Below are positions 1-10,446 of a stretch of 64,000 nucleotides of DNA, in pieces; within the stretch, counting starts at the first letter, position 1; every line of letters begins with the position of its first letter. The stretch is from contig NW_026944391.1 in NCBI RefSeq assembly GCF_033439725.1, forward strand, positions 1,054,001-1,118,000, read 5' to 3'. The position numbers were made by a program, and so were the translations under genes. The notes beneath the pieces are model-generated. The model was not told the origin of the DNA. It did not search any database and was given only the letters and a program-made list of their open reading frames with translations. The stretch is from Neurospora tetraspora (Eukaryota; Ascomycota; Sordariomycetes; Sordariales; Sordariaceae).

Positions 1-12
1 TAGGCAACTTAC

Positions 13-619
13 CCGGCTGAATAATGGCTCTTGGTGAATTGGCCCGCGTTTTATATTGTCCCTCTTGTAAGAGAAGGCTAAGATCCCAATACCCATACGC
101 CTCTGTCTTGCTGTCTTTCTCTGTTTCATCTATTTTTTGAAATAATGCCTGCACAGTTCCTGAGCCATCGACATCAAGTAGTTCGAGCAGCTCTGAGTCC
201 TTCATGTCCCTGTACTCCTCAAACCAAAACTCAAACAGGAGGCATTTGTCATCCAGCGCCTTCCTTAGATCAGCAATTTTGTCGGCTATGCAGAGACGAA
301 TGAAAGGAATTCCTTGGCTTATACAGATTCCGATGGCAACGGGGGTACCAGAAATCTGCTTCGCGTCTGTGACTACTTTGATTCGGCCGCAGTGGCGGCA
401 GGAATGAGGAATGTCGTAACTCTGGCTCCATGGTCTTATATCTTTGTCCCATACCTGGCCGTTACCTTTCAGGTCGTAGTTATTCGCGGCTATTTTCTCT
501 GTGGGTAATATTGTGGCAGCTTCTTCCTTGCCGTAAGCCAGGTCGTCTTGGTCTGATTCTTGTTGGCGCAACCGCGGGGAATCCATCGTCGACGCTTGTT
601 CAATTCGCTGGCAAAACAT
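13..619 (-). CDS. Partial hypothetical protein (5' exon), possibly HET-domain related
   Basis: A reading frame on the minus strand is open from an ATG at 619 to the left edge; a second in-frame ATG is at 586. Near the edge there is a good splice donor (GTAAGTTG), which would end this exon at 13 in phase 1 after about 202 codons. The visible protein has an acidic/Gln-rich start, a CxxC pair (SCRHCGRIKV), and a hydrophilic helical stretch with FWFEEYRDMKDSELLELL. The N-terminal CxxC followed by an alpha-helical segment resembles the part that precedes the HET domain in many fungal HET proteins, but the HET domain itself would lie outside the window, so this is only a guess. The rest of the gene cannot be seen. 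Coding status is well supported by the long open frame and its composition; function is not. Confidence 0.55.
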
Positions 620-1838
620 GTGGGTAACTGGCTGAGAGGCGCTCAAAGAGCAAAGAGAATTTGCTCCGCCCAAGAAGAGGATAATAGCATCAGGTTTTGA
701 TGGCTGTAGAGGTGAGGATAGATATCAGTGACGGGATGTAGTCGGAATAAGACAGTGGTGGTGGCGGTTAGCGCCATTCAAAAAGTTTGGAGTTTCATAG
801 TCGATGTCACCACCACCCCCTGTCTACTAGCTTCGTTGATATCTCAACCAATCACCAGAGGAATACCTGGTCGTACGTCAGGCGATTACAACGTCGAGTC
901 GCGGGAAGTACAAAATCGAGGCGAAGGCTTGGGTGTTGAGGTGCAGGCAAACCGAACGTTGCTGGATGCATTGCTAAAAAGTTTCGACAATCTCAAAACA
1001 TAGACCGGACACTCGGAAATGGTTCGCGAACCCGCACGTGTATAAGCCTGAAAAGTTCAATAATCGATTATCCCAAAGGTAAAAGACTTGAATTTATCAA
1101 TTGTTTAAACTTAAAAGGCAGGAATAACTGGGAATAGAAGGCACAAATGACAAGCCCACAATCACGTGAGAAGACCCGCGCCCCGACAACAAAACAACCA
1201 CTGCAACCTGACTCATATCAAAACAGAAACTTTCCAAGTCTTCTTCTTCTTCTTTCTAGCTCTGGCTCGTCCACGCACTCAGGAAGTACGACAATTCACG
1301 GACGACGGTCGTACAGACAACCCACTCAGAAGCCGAAGGCATCTTGTATCACCTCTCCCGTCCCACATCATAATTCATATCGGCCACTACCCTAACTACC
1401 TCTACACCTAGACCTCATCACCTCCAAACTCCTGCTGCTCATCCAGTCCCCAACGAATATCCAAACATCACCTTCACCACCGCATCTCCACAACAAAGAA
1501 CGCGTCACACCACGCCATCTCCTATCGCCCTGCCACACTTGTCGCACTACAAAACCCCATTGCCCCAGTGCAGCACTACTGACTACTCTCCCATTCTCCC
1601 TAGCAAGCACTGTCACCCAGTTCACAGATAGCAGACAAATAAGTCCTGCCCTCACCCCAGTGAGACAATCTCACAAGTCAACACCATCATTCTCGATAGT
1701 CTTGCAGCAAGTCCAGCATATATCACCAACCTTCTTTGAGTACTATATTTTTGTCGAAGGGGAAAAAAGAACACCCCAAAAGGTTAGCCAGGTTTGCACA
1801 CAAAACACACTCATGCAAGACAAGTCAAACACGGACCC

Positions 1839-1894
1839 AAAAAAAAAAATTAAAAAAAAAAAAAAATAAAAAAAAAAAAATAAAAAAAAAAAAA
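1839..1894 (+). repeat. A-rich low-complexity tract
   Basis: About 56 bases of almost pure A with single T interruptions at 10-14 base intervals. It could be an ordinary poly-A slippage tract or the tail of a decayed retroposon; no LINE or SINE body is recognisable upstream, so no element is claimed. Confidence 0.8.
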
Positions 1895-2308
1895 GAAACA
1901 CTTCGAGGTAAAATTTATAGATTTGTTTGAAAAGTGGGGAAATCCGGACTTGATTTGAAGACTCAAATCCGGGTCAAATCCAGTCAGGGTTAGGGTTTAA
2001 CTAGAGATAACGGATCCCTAGTCCACTAGGAAGTACCTAAGTACCTAGAATTTCGGGTCCCGGCCCCACTATTTTTCGAACTCACTGGGCAAAAAAACCT
2101 ATCTCTCAACCAACACCACTGACTTGCAAATCTCCAAGTCAAATCTGGGTTTAGATTTGGATTTGTGAGTCAAATTTCGACCCCGATTTGGCCAAGTCTG
2201 GTGGGCGACTTGCTTGGATTTGATTTGTATGGATTTGACTTGTTTTACATCCTGACCTCGACAAACCTCCATTGACCGAAATCCATAGACAAATAGACCC
2301 ATTTCAAT

Positions 2309-2355
2309 GCATCCGACTGGGTCAATGGACGAAATCCATTGACCCAGTCGGATGC
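2309..2355. repeat. Perfect 21-bp inverted repeat with 5-base loop
   Basis: The arm at 2309-2329 (begins GCATCCGACTGGGTCAATGG) is the exact reverse complement of 2335-2355, separated by the loop CGAAA. A further copy of the inner word CCATTGACC lies just upstream at about 2268. It has no T-tract and does not directly follow a gene on either strand, so its role is unknown. Confidence 0.9.
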
Positions 2356-2859
2356 CTGCCAAAGAGACGTTTTCGACGATCAAAGTTCCAGTTCAACGAT
2401 GACAACATTCATCTTTGACTCTAGTTCAAGTGTTGTTTTAGTCGCAAGTGGTTTCGAAACTGGAGCAAATCAATGAGGTTATTGATTGAGTCTCACAGAC
2501 GGAACTCCAAAAAGCCTTCTGTGCTCGTGTTTACGTTTCTTTTGTGTCTTTGTTTTGGGTTTCATTGGTTTCGGTTTCGCTTAGTGTATGAACTAACTCG
2601 ACCTCTTTTTCTCGTTCAGCCTTCGAACCCGACTGCGACGGTTACCCGATGTTGATGGCGGGGTAGGATCAACAAAGAATAGGGGATGAAGATGACTGAG
2701 TGTAATCAAGGATGACGTTAGTGTTTTCGAAGTAGGTGGTTCTGACACATATGCTTGGATCGGCTGTCAAACAGAATGTATTAGTTGTATTAGTATGTTG
2801 CTCCAGCAGCCACCCTTTTTTGACCTGAACTCCGGAAAAACAAAAGACACCGGCTCAAG

Positions 2860-3984
2860 CTATGAAAGGTCCAGGAAAGAAGTTTCCATATCGCACACAG
2901 GCGTAATAATCTCCTCGTTATCCGAACTCTCCCCCTCGCCCTCCAGCTCCTCTTCATCCTCCTCTGAAATAATATCCTCGCCCATCATGGTCGACCTAGT
3001 CTCCATATCATCTATCCCTTCCAGCCCCGTAATCAAATGGGGACAAACCCCTTCCCCAACCGTCGACCGATGGCTATGAAACGAGCATTGCCTAAACCCA
3101 AAGAAGCGCTCCTCGCTCCTTAGATTATTCATGGGTAGCCTCAACTGCGGGTTTTTGATCCTTATGTCGGCCTTGCTCGCCGCCATCTTGTTAAAGTGAA
3201 TGCCGTAATCCGCTTTGAGTTTCGGGAAGACAGCAAACAGCTTCTCAAACTGACTTGACGTGCCATCCCCGCCGTGCAGCGTCCACGCCAGCATTGCCAC
3301 GGCCCATTTGCGCAGCCTGACTGCATTCTCGAGCGAACAGTCCCCGTATAGAAAGGATATGAACCCCGGCGACATGTCCCAGTCGCAGAGGAGGTACATA
3401 TCTTGTAGGGCGTCCATCGAGGCGTCTTGTAGGGCGGGGAGGTCTATTACCTCGGCGAAGAGATGCAGACGAACAAGGTTCCAACGGAGGGTGCGCCGGC
3501 CACTGTCGCTTGTTTCGGCGTGTCGGGTAGTTCCAACTCGGGACGGCGATTGTCGCGCAGGAGATATTCGGCTGGGGGAGGAGGTGGGGGAAACTCGATC
3601 TCTCGCGGCCTTTTCTATGGCGCTGTCGACGTATGCTTGAAAGGCGCGGCGGTCGTAGAGCCAGACGATGAATAGTTCGAATACTTCGGGGGACTCTTCA
3701 GGGAGCCAGAGGACCGAGTCTTCGGGTTCGGAGTCGGTCCCGTTGCTTTCTTTTTGGGCGGCTTCGATGTGGTCGCGGAAGAAGATGCTGGTTGTGCAGA
3801 GAAGTTTCTTGTGCATTTGAAAGTCGCGTTGTTCTTTGCCAACGAGCACATGGACCATTTCAGATCCCAGACGCCTGTTGAAGTTAGAAAACGGTCATGT
3901 CTTAAGACAAATTGTTAGGCCGGCAACTTACGACCTGGAGGATCCCCTTGTGTTTCTGGCGCTTTGCTTCATTTTGGGAAACAT
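2860..3984 (-). CDS. BTB/POZ domain protein
   Basis: Two exons: 3984-3932 and 3874-2860, with an intron at 3875-3931 (GTAAGTTG donor, CTAAC branch, CAACAG acceptor). The ATG at 3984 keeps frame across the intron and gives 355 residues; the next upstream ATG would be out of frame. The N-terminal third reads as a BTB/POZ fold: VHVLVGKEQRDFQMHK, then a helix with LLCTTSIFFRDHI, and WLPEESPEVFELFIVWLYDR, the usual fungal BTB core. A Ser/Pro/Arg-rich linker follows, then a helical region (LVRLHLFAEVIDLPALQDA), and the tail is strongly acidic (EEDEEELEGEGESSDNEE). Fungal proteins of this type are mostly uncharacterised; BTB domains mediate dimerisation or cullin-3 binding, but no second functional domain is visible, so the cellular role is unknown. 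Confidence 0.88.
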
Positions 3985-4949
3985 GGTGGCTTTTGGCTGA
4001 ATGATGGTCGCCAGAAGACATGATGATTACCGGAGAGCTGAGTATGTATACAGAACTCCTACTCGAAGATCATGGCAGTCCTCCATGACACTCACGGAGC
4101 CGCGATCCGGCGTTCCATGTTTCGAAACATTGGTTAAGCCACGTTGGAGATCCAGCTATTGACTGGGAACGGGAAAAGAAACGTGAAAGAGGCAGTGCCA
4201 GGTTGATTAAGAATTCATGGTTCAAGATCTTGACGAAGTATGGTTACATTGCCATGGTCGCGTTCCATGTTGATTTTGGATGTTTCGTTTCATGTTGCTG
4301 GACAGCCGAGGTTCCTGAAATGGGAAGAAATGCTCTGAAGGGGACGCCATTCACGCCAAAGACGGAGCCCCGACCCTGTCGGCACCAACCGAGACCCCCG
4401 CATTTTGGGCTGGATCCACCCCAAGACGTCAGAGCATGTCCTGGGGAGGTGACCCCTGAAACGATCCCCCCTAGCTGCCCCTGTTCTAGGCTCAGAGTCC
4501 ACTGTCCGTCCGGTTTTCGGCCAGTTCGGCCTAGAAGGGCACGAAGGCACGACCTTTGGATGTTCAGACGAGGTTGGATTAAGCATCCGCACTTGATGAT
4601 GTTGAATTAAGCTACCGCTGCTCTGTACGATAGACGTCGAAACAAGCTTGTTGAGTTTGTTGGTAAGGAATGGTCTTGTTGGTGAAATCAAAAAAGTGGT
4701 GGCGGCAAGGGATGAACAAAGATGGGACGGCAAGGGAGAAGGGACCAGAGAGGCCGGCGGCATCGGACCTTATTCAGACGACATCTCCAAGGGTTAGGGT
4801 CAGCCGTGCCCCTCATTTTCTGACTCACCCCACTTCATGTCGCGATTGAGTTTCGTCTGTTTGCGGCTCCGAGTTCATCTTTTGTCGCCGAGTCCCAACT
4901 GCCCACTGCAGCCCAGCGACAGCAGGACATCAACCACACCACAGCAAAA
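3985..4949. other. Intergenic stretch containing a dispersed repeat copy
   Basis: This lies between the divergent BTB and methionyl-tRNA synthetase genes. The part from about 4545 to 4760 is an inverted copy of the repeat family seen at 28 kb. Open frames here have no family resemblance. Upstream of 4950 the sequence is pyrimidine-rich, as expected for a fungal 5' leader. Confidence 0.6.
4545..4760 (-). repeat. Dispersed copy of the 28-kb repeat family
   Basis: Read on the minus strand, this segment carries in the same order the landmarks of 28.40-28.60 kb: TTCATCCCTTGCCGCC, a CACCAACAA word, the core ACCAACAAACTCAACAAG followed by TTTCGACGTC, then TAATTCAACATC, ATGCTTAATCCAAC and GAACATCCAAAG. 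The two copies diverge by substitutions and small indels. It has no coding potential and no clear target-site duplication at its ends. Confidence 0.75.
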
Positions 4950-7238
4950 ATGGCCAGCAAAAACGGACCAGTCCTGCCCCAGCCGGGCAAGGAGAACATC
5001 CTCATTACCAGCGCCCTGCCCTACGTCAACAACGTCCCCCATCTGGGCAACATCATTGGTAGTGTTCTGGTATGTTGTTGATGGGTTTCTCTCGCTTCTC
5101 TGTCTGCAGCCAACCCTGCGCCCTTCCACATGCGCTGCTCTGCACTTCTCTCCTTGTCCTGCTCCGCGCATATGCCCCGCCCTGTTTATCTTTCGCTGAC
5201 CCAACTCTCTCCAGTCTGCCGATGTCTTCGCCCGTTTCTGCCGCGCCCGTGGCCTGCCCACCCTCTACATCTGCGGTTCCGACGAGTATGGCACCGCCAC
5301 CGAGACCAAGGCCCTTTCCGAGGGCGTAGACCCCGCGACTCTTTGCGCAAAGTACCACGCCCTCCATAAGGATGTCTACGACTGGTTCCGTATCAGCTTC
5401 GACAAGTTCGGCCGCACTCCCACCGACGAGCACACCGGCATTACCCAGGAGATCTTCGCCCAGCTCTGGAAGAATGGCTTCATCGAGGAGCGCGAAACCA
5501 CTCAGGCCTTCTGCGCCGTCCCCGAGCACAACACCTTCTTGGCCGATCGCTACGTTGAGGGTGAATGCAGCATCTGCCACGACCTCGGCGCCCGTGGTGA
5601 CCAGTGCGACGCTTGCGGCAACCTTCTCGACCCCATTCAGCCCGACAAGAACGCTGCCGGCGAAGACGAGAGCAAGGGTACCGGCTGGCTCATCAACCCC
5701 CGCTGCAAGCTTGACGGCTCTACCCCCGAGAGGCGCAAGACCAAGCACCTTTACATCCGATTGGACGAACTCAACAAGGAGATTACTGCCTGGCTCGACA
5801 AGGTTGAGAACGGCTGGAGCGCCAACTGCGTTGCCATTACTCGTTCTTGGATTAACAACGGCCTGAAGCCCCGTGGTATCACAAGAGATCTCAAGTGGGG
5901 TGTACCCAGTACGTCTTTACGCTGTGTCCCTGTTGCGTTCCTTTACGGCCATAGCTAACACGCTGTTTCACAGTCCCCAAGGGCCTCGAGGGCCTCTCCG
6001 AGGAAGAGTATGCCAACAAGGTCTTCTACGTCTGGTTCGATGCCTGCATCGGCTATGCTTCCATTACCAAGTGCTACACCGATGAGGGTAACCTGGAGGG
6101 CAGGAATTGGGAGAAGTGGTGGAAGAACCCCGATAATGTCACCTTGTACCAGTTCATGGGCAAGGACAACGTTCCGTATGTGCACCAAGCGCTACTCTTC
6201 AAGTAACAATGGTCTTGACTAACACGGTCTATCAGTTTCCATACCATCATCTTCCCCGGCACGCAGTTGGGTACAAAGGAGAAGTGGACCCAGGTTAACC
6301 ACCTGTCCACGACCGAGTACCTCAACTACGAGGGTGGCAAGTTCAGCAAGTCCAAGGGCGTCGGTGTGTTCGGAAACAACGCCAGGGATACCGGTATTGA
6401 CCCCGATGTCTGGAGATACTACCTCCTCTCCAGACGTCCCGAGTCTGGTGACTCCGAGTTCAAGTGGGAGGAGTTCATTGACTCCAATAACAACGATCTC
6501 CTCAAGAACCTCGGTAACCTGTGCCAGCGTGTCGTCAAGTTCTGCCAGGCCAAGCTCGACGCCAAGGTCCCTGAGTACCCCAAGACTCCCATCGCGTCTC
6601 TTGATGAGTACAAGGAGGAGATCAACAAGCTCCTCAAGGAGTACAACGAGCAGGTCAAGGGTACCAAGCTCCGCGCCGGTCTTGCTACCGTCCTCAGCAT
6701 CTCTGCCGTCGGTAACAAGTTGCTTCAGGACAACAAGCTCAGCAACCAGCTTCTTACCGAGGAGCCCGAGCGCTGCAACGCTGTCATCAACCTTGCCCTC
6801 AACCTTCTCCACCTCATTGCTGGTGTGTTGACCCCTTATATGCCCGGCACCGCCCAGTCTATCCTCAGACAGATTGGTCTCAAGGCTGCTGAGGGTGAGT
6901 CTGACATCCCCGTTGTTATCCCCGACACGTGGACCGCCAACGCCCTCAAGGCTGGTGAGCCCATCGGCACCCCTGAGCTTCTGTTCTCCCAGATCCCCGC
7001 TGCCAAGCTGGAGGAGTGGCGCGAGGCCTACGGTGGTGAGGAGCTCCGCAAGCAGAAGGAGATCGAGGCCGAGAAGGCCGCTGCCAAGAAGCTGCAGAGG
7101 GAGAAGGAGAAGGAGAAGAAGAAGGCCAAGAAGGAGAAGGAGAGGCTGGCCAAGGAGCAGGCTGCCAAGGAGGCCGCCGCTGCTGGTGGTGACGCTCAGC
7201 CCGCCGCTGGTGAGACTAAGGAGCTTCCTTTGAGGTAA
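4950..7238 (+). CDS. MES1: Methionyl-tRNA synthetase, cytosolic
   Basis: Charges tRNA-Met with methionine in the cytosol. Four exons: 4950-5069, 5215-5908, 5974-6175 and 6236-7238. All introns have GT/AG ends, visible branch points and compatible phases, giving 672 residues. The start has a strong fungal context (CAAAAATGG). Class I synthetase signatures are present: [11 protein letters not shown], holding the HIGH-type motif at residues 31-34, and KFSKSKG, the KMSKS-type loop at about 374-378, plus [12 protein letters not shown]. The zinc-binding insertion with [18 protein letters not shown] is seen in exon 2. The anticodon-binding helical domain follows, and the protein ends in a Lys/Glu/Ala-rich charged tail ([14 protein letters not shown]) likely to contact RNA. 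No mitochondrial targeting sequence is visible, and no tRNA-binding C-terminal OB domain is seen. The symbol is that of the yeast orthologue. Confidence 0.97.
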
Positions 7239-7704
7239 AGAAAGAGGAAGACGCTAGATATCCATTGGGTGTAAGGGGTTGGTGGGTCGGTTGGTTGGTC
7301 GGTCGGTGAAAGGCGTTGTGCTGTGTCTTTGGCGGGTATGGATTTTGCGACGCAGCAGCTGCTTGGTTTTCATTCAGAGACGATTTTTATGCCTGTTAGA
7401 TCTGCAAAATAGACGATGATATCCACCTCTATTGTTTACCATTCTGTTGTCTCGGACTATTTAGGAAAGATGTTTATCAGGGGTTCGGCGTCGGACAGAC
7501 AACCGTCAACCAGTGGAGTTGAGTGCTGTTCCATGCTGTTCCCGTCTCCAGCCTGAACGGACCGGTGTGGGAACTGAAGGCGGTCACAACGGAGTTTGCT
7601 CCGGAATCGGCACAGCCGGGGCCCCAAGCACCGGATTCCCGGTATTTCCGTGCGCTCTTTTCTCGGCTTTCATGCGGGAGGCGGATTACTAATACCCGTG
7701 TCTA

Positions 7705-8048
7705 GAGCGACTGTGTTCTGGTCTGGGGCAACTGTGTGGGGCCATACAAATCGCAAGACTGCACGGACCGCAAGTCCAAAGCTTTGCATCAAGTTCGCGC
7801 AGCCAAAGTCACGATCCACCATCTTCGAAAGTTATCACTTTGAACCACGATAACGAATGCTCAAAACTATCTTTTTCGAAGCGCCAAACTCTCATTCACA
7901 TGCGGGGACCTCTCACTGACCCCCTGAACCCCCGGAATTAACCCTGATACCTAACCTTAACCACTAACCCTAACCACTAATTTGAGTTGCCGGAAGTGAC
8001 TTATACCTTAGCCCCACATAGTCGCCCCAGACCAGAACACAGTCGCTT
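7705..8048. mobile_element. MITE-like element A with about 38-bp terminal inverted repeats
   Basis: The left end (GAGCGACTGTGTTCTGGTCT, continuing into GGGGC) and the right end read on the minus strand (AAGCGACTGTGTTCTGGTCT) match over about 38 bases with only a few differences. Both ends abut a TA dinucleotide (7703-7704 and 8049-8050), as expected of a Tc1/mariner-type target duplication. The 344-bp interior encodes no transposase; it holds several CTAACC words. A partial third copy lies at about 54.9 kb. I infer a non-autonomous DNA transposon mobilised in trans. Confidence 0.8.
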
Positions 8049-8246
8049 TAAACGACTCGGTCGCAGTGGACGAGATCCGATCTCACCCGTTGATGCGTGA
8101 TTAGTAACGCAGTTCATCTAGACTTTGCGATCGGCTCTCACCGCGTTTGACAAAGCTGCGACGTGGTGGGTTTGGTTGGATTCCGATTTCCAATCCAAAT
8201 GTCTGCGACCGTTGCGAAACTTGCGATGGTACGACGGCGGTATGTT

Positions 8247-8574
8247 CTCGTCAGGTCTTCAAAACCGACCTCTGACTAGTTGGCCAGCCCACTAGTCAGG
8301 GACATTGATTCGTATTTGACTATTGATTTGTACCGGATTCCTGTACCGAGACGTTATATGGCTTGCATGCATTGGATATTCAGCTCGGAGGGGTAGAATG
8401 CAGCTAAGCCAGGTAGATATGCAGATACGCCCGCTAACCAGCTTAGCGTGGACAACTTTGGCGCCAAGGGCTTTTGCTAGCCAGTGAAAGTCGCTCCCGC
8501 GGTACGAATCAATGGTCGTATACGAATCAATGTAAAACCACTAGTCAGACAGTCGGGTTTGAAGACCTGACGAG
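8247..8574. mobile_element. MITE-like element B with long, imperfect inverted repeats
   Basis: The left end CTCGTCAGGTCTTCAAAACC matches the reverse complement of the right end (8574 leftwards: CTCGTCAGGTCTTCAAACCC). The match resumes further in with ACTAGT, ACATTGATTCGTAT and ATTGATT.GTACCG, so each arm is roughly 80-100 bases with an insertion in the left arm. That insertion is itself flanked by CTGACTAGT / ACTAGTCAG. No open frame and no clear target duplication is visible. It is a foldback or MITE-type element, distinct in sequence from element A. Confidence 0.75.
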
Positions 8575-9028
8575 TAACCGTCCGCTTGACTACCACGGGG
8601 AATCTCGGGAATTATTCATCCCATTCTCCCTTGCTTGCTACCGTTCTTGGGACAAAGGTGTCAACCCCACATTTGCGATCGAAGACCGTCTGAAGATTTC
8701 CATAACCGTCTCTCACTCAACACCAATTGATGATTCAGCGGGGGCGAATCTTCAACTGCCCAGCATGCGGTGAGCCGCAGAAAGGAATTGGCCAATGGAA
8801 ATTGCGCCATCATCAACGCGCATTCGACAAGAACTTTTTTCTTTGAGGGATGAAACGGGCATTTCGAGATCTCAAGGGATACCGCTGCTGGGCAAGGGGA
8901 AACCGATGATAGTCGTTGAAGGGTGGTTTGTAATCAACACGGTGAGGTCCCCACTCAGTGCTCCATTATCACCTTGACGGCAATAACGATGCGTTTTCAT
9001 ATGGCTTTTGGCCTCCCAGAACGGGGAA

Positions 9029-9034
9029 TATAAA
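9029..9034 (+). promoter_or_regulatory. TATA box of the flavin oxidoreductase gene
   Basis: TATAAA sits about 100 bases before the preferred ATG (9136) and overlaps an in-frame upstream ATG (9034-9036). Transcription from this TATA box would normally begin some 30 or more bases downstream, so the upstream ATG should not be in the mRNA. Confidence 0.6.
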
Positions 9035-9135
9035 TGTCTTATAAACGCCCTTCTTCCCTCATTGCCCTTTCCCGTTCCTATTTTCCATCAGTCTATCCAT
9101 CTGTATACCTCAACACCAACAACATCATCACCAAA

Positions 9136-10446
9136 ATGACCGTCGACGCCATTCAGCAGAAGAAGACCGCCTCCCCTGCGGCCCCGGGTGCTGCCTTCTA
9201 CACCCCGGCCCAGGTCCCCGCCGCCGGCACCCCCCTCGATTCCACTCCCGGCGAGGTTCCCACCCTCTTCACCCCTCTCAAGATCCGTGGTGTTGAGCTT
9301 CAGAACCGCTTCGCCGTTGCGCCCATGTGCACCTACTCTGCCGACGATGGCCACATGACCGACTGGCACATGGTCCACCTTGGCTCCTTCGCCCTCCGCG
9401 GTGTTCCCCTCACCATCTTCGAGGCCACCGGTGTCCTTCCCAACGGCCGTATCACCCCCGAGTGCTCTGGTCTCTGGCAGGACTCCCAGATTGCGCCCCT
9501 CAAGCGCATCGTCGACTACATCCACACCCAGGGCCAGAAGGCCGGTATCCAGCTGGCCCACGCCGGCCGCAAGGCTAGCACCAAGGCGCCCTGGCACTAC
9601 CAGAGGGGCAAGAGCGAGCTTGCCGGCCCCGAGGAGGGTGGCTGGCCCGAGAACGTCTGGGCCCCTAGCGCCATCTGCTACAACGAGGAGACCTTCCCCC
9701 AGCCCAAGGAGATGACCGTCGAGCAGATCCAGGAGCTCGTCGAGGCCTGGAAGGCCGCTGCCCAGCGCGCCCTTAAGGCTGGCTTCGATCTCATTGAGAT
9801 CCACGCCGCTCACGGATACCTCATTTCCGAGTTCTTGAGCCCTATCTCTAACCAGCGTACCGACCAGTACGGTGGCTCCTTCGAGAACCGCACCCGCATC
9901 CTCGTCGAGATCACCAAGGCCATCCGCTCCGTCATCCCCAAGGACATGCCCCTGTTCGTCCGTGTCTCCGCCACCGAGTGGATGGAGTACACCGGCCAGC
10001 CCTCGTGGGATCTCCAGCAGACCATCGAGCTCGCCAAGATCCTCCCCGACCTCGGCGTCGACCTCCTCGACGTCTCCTCGGGCGGCAACAACAAGGACCA
10101 GAAGATCAACGTCCACACCTACTACCAGATCGACATGGCCGAGGAGATCCGCGCGGCCGTGCATGCGGCCGGCAAGAAGCTGCTCGTCGGCGCCGTCGGC
10201 TTGGTCACCTCTGCCGAGATCGCCAAGGAGACCGTCCAGGAGAAGGCCGATGGAAAGGTTACCATCACGCGCGAGAACGGCGCCAAGACCAGGGCCGATA
10301 TGGTCCTTGTTGCCAGGCAGTTCTTGAAGGAGCCCGAGTTCGTCCTCACTGTTGCGGATGAGTTGGGTGTTGATGTCAAGGCTCCCGTACAATACCTCCG
10401 TGGTCCCCTTAGCAAGAGGACCAAGAAGTTGACTACCGTCCCTTAG
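9136..10446 (+). CDS. NADH:flavin oxidoreductase, Old Yellow Enzyme family (YqjM-like)
   Basis: A single-exon gene of 436 residues from the ATG at 9136 (context ACCAAAATGACC). An in-frame ATG at 9034 would add 34 residues but overlaps the TATA box, so it is not chosen. The protein is an FMN-dependent TIM-barrel ene-reductase, expected to use NAD(P)H to reduce activated C=C bonds. Diagnostic segments are NRFAVAPMCTYSADDGHMTDWH near the N-terminus (the Cys is typical of the YqjM-type class), QLAHAGRKAST, the HAAHGYLISEFLSP substrate/FMN region, and NQRTDQYGGSFENR. The phosphate-binding end is GAVGLVTSAEIAKE with LVARQFLKEPEF. Codon use is strongly GC3-biased, suggesting high expression. The physiological substrate cannot be read from sequence. 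Confidence 0.95.
   Translation: MTVDAIQQKKTASPAAPGAAFYTPAQVPAAGTPLDSTPGEVPTLFTPLKIRGVELQNRFAVAPMCTYSADDGHMTDWHMVHLGSFALRGVPLTIFEATGVLPNGRITPECSGLWQDSQIAPLKRIVDYIHTQGQKAGIQLAHAGRKASTKAPWHYQRGKSELAGPEEGGWPENVWAPSAICYNEETFPQPKEMTVEQIQELVEAWKAAAQRALKAGFDLIEIHAAHGYLISEFLSPISNQRTDQYGGSFENRTRILVEITKAIRSVIPKDMPLFVRVSATEWMEYTGQPSWDLQQTIELAKILPDLGVDLLDVSSGGNNKDQKINVHTYYQIDMAEEIRAAVHAAGKKLLVGAVGLVTSAEIAKETVQEKADGKVTITRENGAKTRADMVLVARQFLKEPEFVLTVADELGVDVKAPVQYLRGPLSKRTKKLTTVP

Larger units (their letters stand above)
620..2859. other. Intergenic stretch with low-complexity DNA and a perfect hairpin
   Basis: No convincing gene is seen; the short open frames have pyrimidine- or repeat-driven composition and no recognisable motif. 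The stretch holds an A-rich tract (1839-1894), a cluster of CAAATC/GATTTG words in both orientations (about 1940-2245) and a perfect 21-bp inverted repeat (2309-2355). Confidence 0.6.
7239..9135. other. Intergenic stretch with two inverted-repeat elements
   Basis: It begins with the synthetase 3' region, which carries a GGTT/GGTC microsatellite (7276-7308). It then holds two separate MITE-like elements (7705-8048 and 8247-8574) and ends in the promoter of the flavin oxidoreductase. No gene is supportable. Confidence 0.7.

Noticed and set aside
728-1003. 91-codon plus-strand frame in the left intergenic stretch
   Set aside because: No motif and no leader/intron signals; it lies in the upstream region of the divergent partial gene.
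7925-7985. CTAACC/TTAGGG-like words (also near 54890) resembling telomere repeats
   Set aside because: Only a few irregular copies, located inside a MITE family; no tandem TTAGGG array.
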